Below are positions 44,420 to 52,515 of a DNA stretch of 64,000 nt, piece after piece. Within the stretch, counting starts at the first letter, position 1; the number at the start of each line of letters is the position of its first letter. The DNA lies in assembly GCF_041624475.1 (NCBI RefSeq), contig NZ_JBFJUX010000001.1:248001-312000 (forward strand), read 5' to 3'. The notes under the pieces are model-generated. The model worked only from the letters and a program-made list of their open reading frames with translations, was not told the origin of the DNA and searched no databases. A program made the translations under genes and the position numbers. Source of the DNA: Litorivivens sp041624475 (GTDB lineage: Bacteria; Pseudomonadota; Gammaproteobacteria; Pseudomonadales; Spongiibacteraceae).

Positions 44420-45781
44420 TTACACGTCCTTCCGTCGCTTGTAGCGCAGTGTACAGGGATCGCTCGGCCGCAGAATCAACGCCGGCATGATTTCCTGATA
44501 CTGTTCCGGCGGCATCGTCAGCTCAAACTCAAAGTGGCGCAGCAGTTCGCAGAAAATCGCTTTGACCTGCAGCAGGGCAAAGGCATTGCCCACGCACTTG
44601 CGGCGACCACCGCCAAAGGGAATGGCAGCAAAAACATTTTTTGGCGCCGGGCGTTTCGGATCGAAGCGCTCGGGCTCGGGAAAATGTTCCGGCAGTTTGT
44701 GCGCCACCCAGGGGCAGAGCATCACGTTTTTGCCGGGCTCAATGACGTAGTCTTTATAGTGGAAGGGTTTCATCACCCGGCGGGAAATGGCATTGAGCGG
44801 CGGGTGCAGACGCAAGGCCTCGCGGATAAAACCTTCCAGCAGCGGGATTTCGCGCAAGGCGTTAAAGCTGAGCTCCTGGCCGCCCTCAAACAGTTTGTCG
44901 ATTTCGCCCACCAGTTCCGCGTGATACTGAGGGTGGCGAACGATTTCCAGCAGGGTCCACGCCGAGGTATTCGAGCTGGTGTGGTGACCGGCAAACATAA
45001 ACCAGATCACCAAGCCGGTAATTTCGTGCTCACTTAGTTTGCGACCGTCTTCATACTCGGCAGTCATGTAAATGTTGAGCATATCGTCCAGCGGCGCCTC
45101 GCCTTTGGCTTCGGCATCGCGGCGGCGGTGAATTTCTTCGGTGATCAGTTCCTGCAGCCGCTCGCGGGCCTGATCGCGTTTTTTAAAGGTATCTTTTTGC
45201 TGATTCGGATCGAGCAGGGCCGAGGGGTCGATACCATTTTCAAGATCGCGATAGAGATCGGCAAACTCGTCGGTCAAGCGGTAGCGAAACACCGAGCCCA
45301 GCAGGCAGTGGGTTGACGTGCGCAGGGTCAGATCGGTAAAGGCCTCGTAGAAATCCATCTCGCCTTCATCGCCCCAATCCTTGGTGAAGTCGATGACTTC
45401 CTGGGCGACGGTACCGGCGTAGCTGGCCATTTTGTCGTGCTTCAGGCCCTGATACTGAATTTTCAGTTGCTGTCGTTCAATGTGCGGTTCGGCGCCGTAC
45501 TGTACGCCCTCGCCGAAGACCGGCACCATCATCTGATAGGCTTCCGAGGCACTGAGCTGATCGTCCGGCGCACGGAAAAAGGCTTCGTGGGCCTCCGGAC
45601 CAATCATCAGTACCGTGGGCAGGCCGCCCATATCAAACTCGCCCACTTCGCCGCATTCCTCATGGACCCGTTTCATAAAATCCAACGGCGTGGTGATGAA
45701 CTCCATGTAATGACCGCCCTCGGCGGCGGCACCGCTGGCCTGCGGAATGGCTTTACCTTCGGCTTGTGTTTGTGTGCTCAT
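44420..45781 (-). CDS. CYP51-like cytochrome P450
   Basis: A 453-residue soluble P450. The heme site is FGGGRRKCVGNAFA, the I-helix is MFAGHHTSSNTSAW, ExxR is in IREALRLHPPL, and FPEPERF is present. The I-helix and the substrate-recognition stretch AYQMMVPVFGEGVQYG match CYP51 (sterol 14-demethylase) more than other bacterial P450s. The Asp that follows the conserved Tyr/Phe in CYP51 is Gly here. M. tuberculosis cyp51 is also followed by a ferredoxin gene. With no sterol synthesis genes nearby, catabolic use is more likely than sterol biosynthesis, but this is inference. Confidence 0.88.
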   Translation of the reverse strand: MSTQTQAEGKAIPQASGAAAEGGHYMEFITTPLDFMKRVHEECGEVGEFDMGGLPTVLMIGPEAHEAFFRAPDDQLSASEAYQMMVPVFGEGVQYGAEPHIERQQLKIQYQGLKHDKMASYAGTVAQEVIDFTKDWGDEGEMDFYEAFTDLTLRTSTHCLLGSVFRYRLTDEFADLYRDLENGIDPSALLDPNQQKDTFKKRDQARERLQELITEEIHRRRDAEAKGEAPLDDMLNIYMTAEYEDGRKLSEHEITGLVIWFMFAGHHTSSNTSAWTLLEIVRHPQYHAELVGEIDKLFEGGQELSFNALREIPLLEGFIREALRLHPPLNAISRRVMKPFHYKDYVIEPGKNVMLCPWVAHKLPEHFPEPERFDPKRPAPKNVFAAIPFGGGRRKCVGNAFALLQVKAIFCELLRHFEFELTMPPEQYQEIMPALILRPSDPCTLRYKRRKDV

Positions 45782-45792
45782 GATTCACCTCT

Positions 45793-46995
45793 TCAGGAGT
45801 TGCTGGCAGCTTTCTTTTGTTTATCTGCCATTTCCTGTTCGTGTTGGGCAATCGCGGTGTTGATGCCACCCACGTATTCTTCCATAAAGCGGTCGGCGTT
45901 TTCTGCCGCCCAATTGAGTGAGGCCGGGCGGTTGTCGTTGCTGTGCTGGAAGTGGGGCATGACTTCGCGGGCGAACAGTTCGTAGGATTTTTTGGTCGCG
46001 TCGAAGTCTGCGGCATTGTGTGCCAGCGCCAGAAAAGTTTCAAAGCCGCCGGACTGGTCCTGCAGTTTCTTGATGTGATTGACCAGTGTTTCGGGTGTGC
46101 CAACCACGCCAACGCCGAAGGCACCCAGACCACCGGTCGTCCAGATCTCAATCGCTTCTTCAAAGGATTTAGCTTCCGGGAAGGCGCTGCCGCCGAACTT
46201 TTTGAAGTAGCGCATCATGTCCATCAGGCCGTATTCCAGATCCTTGTAAGCCTGCTCTTCCGTTTCGGCGATATGGAAGGGCGTCACGATACGCCAGTTG
46301 CGGCGGTCAACCTGCTTGCCGTGTTCGGCGGCTTTTTCTTCACAGATATCCCAGTGATTGGCCAGCTGTTTGAAGCCCTCCGGGCTGGAGGCGGCCACCG
46401 AAATCATGCCGAGACCGTGTTCACCGGCGGTGCGCGCGCCGGTGGGGCTGATGGCTGAAGCCACGGCCATATCCAGGGGGGCCTGATAGGGCAGGATCTG
46501 ACAGCGGGCTTCGTTCAGGGTGAACCAGTCGGTTTGCATGGTCACGGTTTCACCGTTGAGCAGTTTTACCAGTGCGGTCAGGGATTCATTCATGCGACGG
46601 CGCAGGTCTTTCGGGTTGATGCCCATCATATAGGCATCGGCTACCAGTTGGCCGGGGCCCACGCCAAAGGTCAGACGACCACGCACTTGATGGTCGAGCT
46701 GGCAAATACGATCGGCCAGTACCAGAGGATGGTGGTAGGACAGGGAGCTGACGCCGGTTGCTAAGCGGATATTGCGCGTGCGCTCGGCGACGGTGGCGAT
46801 AAATACTTCTGGTGAGGCGATGCATTCATAGGCGCCGCTGTGGTGCTCACCAATCCAGGCTTCGTCGTAGGCGAGCTTGTCCAGCCATTGAATCAGCTCC
46901 ATATCGCGCTCAATGGCGAGCGTCGGGTTGACAATGTCTTTGTGGAAAGGTGCGAAAAAGGCACCGAATTTCATGCGCTTGGGTTTATAAGTCAT
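45793..46995 (-). CDS. LLM class flavin-dependent oxidoreductase (long form)
   Basis: About 400 residues from ATG 46995. The luciferase-like barrel shows MKFGAFFAPFHKD, EAWIGEHHSGAYECIASPEVFIA, LATGVSSLSYHHPLVLADRI and RLTFGVGPGQL. It is longer than the neighbouring LLM enzyme and closer to FMN-dependent monooxygenases of the alkanal/limonene type. It is the first gene of the leftward operon LLM-P450-Fdx-LLM-PQQ-NTF2-Dabb. Longer starts upstream are rejected because the family begins near this Met. Confidence 0.9.
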   Translation of the reverse strand: MTYKPKRMKFGAFFAPFHKDIVNPTLAIERDMELIQWLDKLAYDEAWIGEHHSGAYECIASPEVFIATVAERTRNIRLATGVSSLSYHHPLVLADRICQLDHQVRGRLTFGVGPGQLVADAYMMGINPKDLRRRMNESLTALVKLLNGETVTMQTDWFTLNEARCQILPYQAPLDMAVASAISPTGARTAGEHGLGMISVAASSPEGFKQLANHWDICEEKAAEHGKQVDRRNWRIVTPFHIAETEEQAYKDLEYGLMDMMRYFKKFGGSAFPEAKSFEEAIEIWTTGGLGAFGVGVVGTPETLVNHIKKLQDQSGGFETFLALAHNAADFDATKKSYELFAREVMPHFQHSNDNRPASLNWAAENADRFMEEYVGGINTAIAQHEQEMADKQKKAASNS

Positions 46996-47054
46996 AACCT
47001 GGCCTCTGCTTTTCGATACGGGACGAGCCTTGATAATGAGCTCACTATAAAAAC

Positions 47055-47162
47055 AAAACATTTCTATAGCAATGTTTTTGTGAGGAATAATTCTCGCTCA
47101 GTGAAAAGCTTGACGAGGACTCAGATCGTCGCTAGCCTGCAAAAACATTTCTGGTGAAATGT
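47055..47162. promoter_or_regulatory. Paired operator-like repeats in the LLM/TonB receptor divergent region
   Basis: AAAACATT-N8-AATGTTTT (47055-47078) and ACATTTC-TGGT-GAAATGT (47145-47162) are perfect inverted repeats. Each includes the identical direct repeat AAAACATTTCT (47055-47065 and 47142-47152), spaced 87 bases apart, about eight helical turns. They lie in the 297-base gap from which both units of the P450 cluster diverge, so a shared regulator is plausible. Confidence 0.5.
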
Positions 47163-47292
47163 AATGGCATCAAATAAAAGCGCCGCACAATAATACAAAG
47201 GCACTATCAACAAGGCGCTATTGGAAGGGAGAATGGCGGCAACGCGCGACAGTCAGCGCGGGGGCTCGCCAATCACGACGGCGGATAAAACA

Positions 47293-49806
47293 ATGGCTTA
47301 TAAAAATAAGGCCTTGGGCTTTGCAGGGGGGCTGTGTCTGCTTCCTGTTGCTGTCTCGTTGCAGGCTCAGAGCGGGGAATCCGAGACAGCGGCTCAGTCG
47401 GCAGCAACCAAGGTTTCTCTGGAAGAAGTCTACGTGACCGCGCGGCGGCGCGAAGAGAGCCTGCAGGAGACACCGGTGGCAGTCAGCGCTCTCGGCGCCG
47501 ATGCTCTGGCCGAGGCCGGGGTATCGTCCATTACCGACCTGCAGCAACTTGTACCGGGCCTGCAGTTTGGTGAGAGCGGTTCTAAAACCCCCGCGATTTT
47601 CATTCGCGGTATCGGCCAGCGCGAGGGTTCGGCCGTGCTTGACCCCGGTGTTGGGGTTTATCTGAACGGCATCTTTCTGGCGCGTCAGGATACCCAACTG
47701 CTCGATACCGTTGATACGCAGTCGATACAGGTATTGCGCGGCCCGCAGGGCACCCTGTTCGGCAAGAACAATACCGGTGGCGCGATGCTGGTAAGTACCC
47801 GAGCGGCCAACCTGTTTGAGCCTGAGTTCGGGGCAACCGTCAAGGCGGGCAATTTCGGTCGGCAGGATGTAAAGCTCTACGGCAATATTCCGCTGGTCGA
47901 AGACAAGATGGCGACCCGCTTTGGCATCAGCAGCAAGCGTTTTGACGGAGATATTGAAAATTTTGACGGCGAAACTTATGGCGACGAAGACCGCCTGGCG
48001 CTGTCGCTGCGCACGCAGTGGCAGGTGTCGGAGCAGTTCGGAATGGATCTGTTTGCCTACTGGAGCAAGCAGAGTGAGCGCAGTACCGCGCTCACCTGTA
48101 TTCTGCAGAACCCGGAAGCCAATATCGTTCAGTTGATCTATCCCGCGCGGCCGGCCTTCAGCGATTCCTGCGCGGTGAGTGAGCGCGCCGCCGATGACCA
48201 CGAGGTCACCATCAACAGCGGCGACAGTATTGTCGCGATGCAGAGCACGATGCTAGCCCTGACCCTGACCTGGGACTTTTTTGACTACGAAATAAAAAGT
48301 ATCAGCGCCTGGAGTCATCAGGACGACATTGAACGCAATGACGATCAGGACGGAACCTCGACCCAGATTATCAACAACGGCACCCGGGCATTGAACAGTG
48401 TGCTGCGAGCCGATGGCAAAGAGACTCGCGACGAAACCCGCGACCAGTTCAGTCAGGAGCTGCAGATTGTCGGTTCGGCTTTCGACGATCGGGTGAGCTA
48501 TACCGTGGGCGCTTTTGCTTCGCTTGAGCGAATTGACGACAACCCCTTTGCTCAGGTTATCGGGCCCAAGGGCCTGGCCGGTATCGATCCTTCAACTATC
48601 AGCGACGCAGTGTTTCCCGGGCTGCCTTCGCTGGGTGATGGTTTTGTTTTTCCGCTGACGACGCTGTTTGGCGGTTTCAGCTCGCTGGAAAACAAAAGTT
48701 GGGCGCTGTTTTCCCAGTTTACCTGGAGCATAACGGACACCGTGCAGCTCACCATGGGTGGGCGCTATACCTTTGAAGAGCGTGAGCGCGCCCTGACGTT
48801 GGTGGATATCGACGAGCAGACCTACGGCCAGCGCATCGGTGCCGCCTACATTGATCAGGCCGGCTTCTACAGCCCCATTACCCGGGCCCAGTTCGATCAG
48901 ATCGGCCGCAATTTGCCGGATCTGCCGGTCGATGTGCGCGAAGATGCCGACGTGCGCAGTGAAGAGTGGACCAACTTTACTCCCGCCGTCACGCTCTCGG
49001 TGCAGGCCAGCGAAGACTGGCTGGATGCGATGAAGCTCGACAGCGCGCTCTGGTATGCCACCTACAGTGAAGGCTTCAAGGCCGGTGGTTTTGAACCGCG
49101 TGGTCCGGAGCTGGTGGCCTTTGACCCGGAGGAAGTGGTGAACTACGAGCTTGGCGTCAAGCTGGATAGTCTGGATTCCACCCTGCGTTTTAACGCGGCC
49201 GTGTATGCCATGGACTACACCGACATTCACGTGCGCGTGGCGGAGCAGGGCGAGCGCATCAGCGATATCTTCCTGTTTTTGACCAACGCCGGTGAGGCCA
49301 CCATTCAGGGGGTGGAAATGGAAACCACCTTCCTGTTGGGCAATTGGGTGTTCAATGCCAGCGCCAACTATACCGATGCCAGCTATGACGAATACACCGC
49401 GACCATCGTGACCCCGGGTCAGGGCGAGTCGGTGGTGGATCGCAGTGCCGAGCCCTTTGCGCTGGTACCGGAAACCTCCTATTCGTTTACCGCGCAATAC
49501 AACTGGATGTCGCCGGTCGGTCTGATCGTGCCGCGGCTGTCCCTCTACCACCGCGACGAACTGTTTACCGGGATTGATTATCTGGCGGTGGAATACGACT
49601 CATCGACGGTCGATGCCTTGACGCTGGTCAATGCGCGCCTGAACTACTTTCCGAGTGAAAAGCTGCGGGTGTCGGCCTATGTCGACAACCTGACCGATGA
49701 GGATTATTTCAAAAGCGGTTTTGCAGTCAGCGCCTTGCTCGGTGCGGCGACTCTGGTGCAGGGCACGGCCCGTACCTTTGGGATGGAGTTTTCCTACGAC
49801 TTTTGA
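47293..49806 (+). CDS. TonB-dependent outer-membrane receptor
   Basis: About 837 residues from ATG 47293, which gives a good signal peptide (cleavage near LQA). The plug domain follows a TonB-box region with SLEEVYVTARRREESLQETP and contains IRGIGQREGS and LRGPQGTLFGKNNTGGA. A 22-strand barrel ends in the typical aromatic residue (...FSYDF). The layout is that of receptors for organic substrates in sphingomonads and marine gammaproteobacteria. In-frame starts at 47221 and 47233 would bury the signal peptide. It probably imports the cluster's substrate. Confidence 0.92.
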   Translation: MAYKNKALGFAGGLCLLPVAVSLQAQSGESETAAQSAATKVSLEEVYVTARRREESLQETPVAVSALGADALAEAGVSSITDLQQLVPGLQFGESGSKTPAIFIRGIGQREGSAVLDPGVGVYLNGIFLARQDTQLLDTVDTQSIQVLRGPQGTLFGKNNTGGAMLVSTRAANLFEPEFGATVKAGNFGRQDVKLYGNIPLVEDKMATRFGISSKRFDGDIENFDGETYGDEDRLALSLRTQWQVSEQFGMDLFAYWSKQSERSTALTCILQNPEANIVQLIYPARPAFSDSCAVSERAADDHEVTINSGDSIVAMQSTMLALTLTWDFFDYEIKSISAWSHQDDIERNDDQDGTSTQIINNGTRALNSVLRADGKETRDETRDQFSQELQIVGSAFDDRVSYTVGAFASLERIDDNPFAQVIGPKGLAGIDPSTISDAVFPGLPSLGDGFVFPLTTLFGGFSSLENKSWALFSQFTWSITDTVQLTMGGRYTFEERERALTLVDIDEQTYGQRIGAAYIDQAGFYSPITRAQFDQIGRNLPDLPVDVREDADVRSEEWTNFTPAVTLSVQASEDWLDAMKLDSALWYATYSEGFKAGGFEPRGPELVAFDPEEVVNYELGVKLDSLDSTLRFNAAVYAMDYTDIHVRVAEQGERISDIFLFLTNAGEATIQGVEMETTFLLGNWVFNASANYTDASYDEYTATIVTPGQGESVVDRSAEPFALVPETSYSFTAQYNWMSPVGLIVPRLSLYHRDELFTGIDYLAVEYDSSTVDALTLVNARLNYFPSEKLRVSAYVDNLTDEDYFKSGFAVSALLGAATLVQGTARTFGMEFSYDF

Positions 49807-49891
49807 GTTTGGAGAGACTTCTGGATGCTGACCTGTGTCGGCGTGCTAGAGGACCGGCATCGCCCACCTTCCAGCGCGTGATGTCGGATAG

Positions 49892-49927
49892 CGGTTCCCT
49901 GCGTGCGGGCGGGGAACCGTTTTTTTT
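49892..49927. terminator. Terminator between the TonB receptor and the decarboxylase-like gene
   Basis: CGGTTCCC (49892-49899) pairs with GGGAACCG (49912-49919) around a GC-rich loop and is followed by eight T on the + strand. It ends the receptor transcript. Confidence 0.8.
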
Positions 49928-49941
49928 GGCTGTCGGTTTAT

Positions 49942-50715
49942 TTAACCGCGCTTGGGACCGCCGTTGCTGCCAGGCCAGCGCGAACCGGAAATAGTGTCGG
50001 CAAAAGGCATAAAGCCTTCCGGATCGAGTTTGCCTGCCAGCTTGATTTCCCGGTCGAGGAAGATGGGCCACCACAGGTGGGCGGACACCTGCTCGCGCAT
50101 GGGCAGACGGCTTGCCAGCGGATCCCAGGGGCTGTCCCGCAGTACCAGCTCACCCTCGACTTCTTCCTGCCAGGCGGTGCCGTATTTGCTGCGAACATGC
50201 ACCACGTGGGGCGGGAAGTCGTAGCCAGCGGCAGGGTCGGTTGAGACACCCGTGGCGCGGGAATACTTGAGCCACCACTCGTGCTGCTCGAATTCATCCT
50301 TGGGTATGTTCTCGCCCTTCGATACGCCCTTGAACTCAACAAAGGTATAACCCTGGTGGATGCAGCGCGCACTTACGCTCGGGCCGAGGCGGAAGTATTC
50401 GGTGGTGCAGGGATACTTCGGCTGGCCGTTGGTTTCCTGGCTGATGAAAATGGCCGACTCCTGATCGATGCCATAGCCCAGCGTGTATTCGCCGGCCACG
50501 CCGTTGTAGTTGGCATTCACCGAGGTCACGATGCCGTACTCGGGCTCGTCGGGTACCGGAAAGTTGTAAATGGTCAGGTTAACGTGCGGGTCGGCGCCGG
50601 GCTCGATGCCGGGTGGCAGCAGTGCGGCGATCTTGTCGGGGTCGGTGCGGTAGACAATTTTCAGCATCGGCCAGTTGATGATATCGCCCGGATTGCCCTG
50701 GGGTTGGTTGCTCAT
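49942..50715 (-). CDS. Acetoacetate decarboxylase family protein
   Basis: 257 residues with the ADC fold: YRTDPDKIAALLPPGIEPG near the start and QETNGQPKYP in the centre, where Lys corresponds to the Schiff-base Lys of acetoacetate decarboxylase. Distant members catalyse aldol, cyclase or hydratase reactions, so true decarboxylase activity is not assured. It follows the Rieske oxygenase by 43 bases on the same strand. Confidence 0.85.
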   Translation of the reverse strand: MSNQPQGNPGDIINWPMLKIVYRTDPDKIAALLPPGIEPGADPHVNLTIYNFPVPDEPEYGIVTSVNANYNGVAGEYTLGYGIDQESAIFISQETNGQPKYPCTTEYFRLGPSVSARCIHQGYTFVEFKGVSKGENIPKDEFEQHEWWLKYSRATGVSTDPAAGYDFPPHVVHVRSKYGTAWQEEVEGELVLRDSPWDPLASRLPMREQVSAHLWWPIFLDREIKLAGKLDPEGFMPFADTISGSRWPGSNGGPKRG

Positions 50716-50758
50716 CGGTGCTTCTCCACTGTTATGGTTGGAATGTCGGTTTGAAGGA

Positions 50759-51724
50759 TTACGCCTCTGCGGCGACGGGATAAAACTGGCGAACCCACTT
50801 GCGGTAGGTCACCAGCGTGTGATCTTCCTTGCAGAACAGGGGCCGGCGGCGGTGAACCTTGTTGGCCCAGATCGGGTAGTCCTGCTTGATGCCATCGAGA
50901 ATGCCGCGAATCACTTCGTCGCCGGCAAGGTCTTCGATTTCACGCCGCACCGACAGCGACCAGCGCAGCAGGGTGGTGTGTGCGTCAATTGGCTGGGCGC
51001 TGTTGTAGACGATCATTTCCGCTTCCGGTGCGTAGCTGGTGCGCACCAGTGCCAGCCCCGGTTGATGCAGGGTGACATTAAGCATGTGCGGGCGCGCGGT
51101 ATGGCGGGCATCGGCGCGCAAGTAAAGGCGTCGGCCGTCGTCGTCGATAGTCACCTCCGAAGCAGGTGTCTCCAGCTGGCGGTGCACATACTGAAAATGC
51201 ACCGGGTCGCAGGTGTTTTCAGCGATGTCCTGAATGTGGGCCGGTACCTCGAACTCGGCCATGCGCGCCGGCGTCCACTGCTCGTCGTCGAGCTCGCTGA
51301 TGCGCGGCAATTCGTATTGGGGCGCGGTATTTTCCGGGTGATACCACATATAGATTTCGCCGTTGGCTTCGTCGGTTGGCCACATGCGAATCCGGGCCCG
51401 GTCCGGGATCTCGTCGCAGTAGGGAATTTCTACACACTTGCCGCTGTTATCAAAGCGCCAGCCGTGGAAGGGGCAGGCCAGGGTCTCGCCGACAACGCGT
51501 CCTTCCACGCCGAGGTGGGCGCCCAGGTGTGGGCAGAAAGCGTCCTGCACTACCGCGACGCCGGAGCGGCTGCGGTACAGGGCCAGCTCGCGCTCAAAGG
51601 CGTAAACCCGCTTGACCTCGCCCACTTGCAGTTCGTGGCTGCGCGCCACTGAATACCAACCCATGGGAAAGTCGTCCGGGGTTGTGGCGGTTTTGGATTC
51701 ACAGACGGGAATGCGCTCTGCCAT
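50759..51724 (-). CDS. Rieske non-heme iron oxygenase, KshA-like
   Basis: About 321 residues from ATG 51724, with AGAGGT upstream. The Rieske motif is CPH-x17-CPFH and the mononuclear iron motif is ENTCDPVHFQYVH (N-x2-D-x2-H-x4-H). Both match 3-ketosteroid 9-alpha-hydroxylase oxygenase (KshA) and related single-component terminal oxygenases. No reductase (KshB type) is nearby. The substrate may be a steroid, terpenoid or other polycycle; only the family is visible. Confidence 0.9.
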   Translation of the reverse strand: MAERIPVCESKTATTPDDFPMGWYSVARSHELQVGEVKRVYAFERELALYRSRSGVAVVQDAFCPHLGAHLGVEGRVVGETLACPFHGWRFDNSGKCVEIPYCDEIPDRARIRMWPTDEANGEIYMWYHPENTAPQYELPRISELDDEQWTPARMAEFEVPAHIQDIAENTCDPVHFQYVHRQLETPASEVTIDDDGRRLYLRADARHTARPHMLNVTLHQPGLALVRTSYAPEAEMIVYNSAQPIDAHTTLLRWSLSVRREIEDLAGDEVIRGILDGIKQDYPIWANKVHRRRPLFCKEDHTLVTYRKWVRQFYPVAAEA

Positions 51725-51765
51725 GCGGTAACCTCTTGGTGGCGAGTAATTTACGTTATTGAACT

Positions 51766-51779
51766 TACACACGTGTGTA
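51766..51779. promoter_or_regulatory. Perfect 14-bp palindrome upstream of the Rieske gene
   Basis: TACACACGTGTGTA is self-complementary over 14 bases and lies 42 bases before the Rieske start, in the divergent gap to the DUF2505 gene. Such a site suits a TetR- or MarR-type dimer. It was not seen in the LLM/TonB receptor gap, so the two halves of the cluster may have different regulators. Confidence 0.5.
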
Positions 51780-51943
51780 CAAATTAGTAAAGCGAATCCG
51801 TGGCCGCAAGACCGTTACGCAAATTTAACGAAGCGCTTGCAGGTTCATACGCCCGATAGCAATAGTTTGCTGCGCCGGGCTATCTCCGGGCGCCAGTTGT
51901 GGAATAATGGTCGACCAACAAAAACGACAATAGAGGTTGTACG

Positions 51944-52414
51944 ATGGCTGTATCCCAAGAATTTTCTGCTGATGTCGATGCCCTCTATGGGCTGCTCACT
52001 GATCCTGACTTTCTGGTTGAGCGCAGTGTTGCGCTGGGCGAAGACTGCGATGCCGAGGTTGAGGAGTATGAGGACGAGACCGTAATCACTCTGAAGCGGA
52101 AAGTGACCCGGGAATTGCCCGCCTTTCTCGCCAAGATGTTCAATCCGGTGCAGACCATCACCATGACCGAAACCTGGCGCCCGGACGGCGATGCCTGGGA
52201 AGGGGATTTCGTGATGACGGTGGAAGGTCAGCCGGTCACTATTCGCGGTGAGTTCTCCCTCAAGCCATCGAAAAAGGGTTCGGTCTACACGGTCAGCCAC
52301 AGCTGCAAGGCCAAGATCCCGCTGGTCGGCGGCAAGGTGGAGAAGTTTGTGCTTTCGCAAACCTCGGACGGGGCCAAGGATGAGCTGAACTTTGCCGCTG
52401 CCCGTCTCGGCTGA
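51944..52414 (+). CDS. DUF2505 (SRPBCC-like) protein
   Basis: 156 residues beginning VSQEFSADVDALYGLLTDPDFLVERS, the usual start of DUF2505/START-like lipid-binding folds. The hydrophobic-cavity fold commonly binds lipids, sterols or polyketides. No catalytic residues are known. It is divergent from the Rieske gene across the palindrome, which links it tentatively to the oxidation cluster. Confidence 0.8.
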   Translation: MAVSQEFSADVDALYGLLTDPDFLVERSVALGEDCDAEVEEYEDETVITLKRKVTRELPAFLAKMFNPVQTITMTETWRPDGDAWEGDFVMTVEGQPVTIRGEFSLKPSKKGSVYTVSHSCKAKIPLVGGKVEKFVLSQTSDGAKDELNFAAARLG

Positions 52415-52515
52415 TCGAGGAAAATAAACCAAACCGTCGGCGACTCCGTAAGGGCTGGTATTGACCTGTGGGTATTGCGGTCTATACTGGTTATGCATAC
52501 AGTCAAGGAGTCGCC

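Noticed and set aside
40551..52414. Calling the oxidation cluster a steroid degradation locus
   Set aside because: KshA-like and CYP51-like proteins suggest polycyclic substrates, but no ketosteroid dehydrogenase, KshB or Hsa/Tes genes are present, so the substrate is left open.
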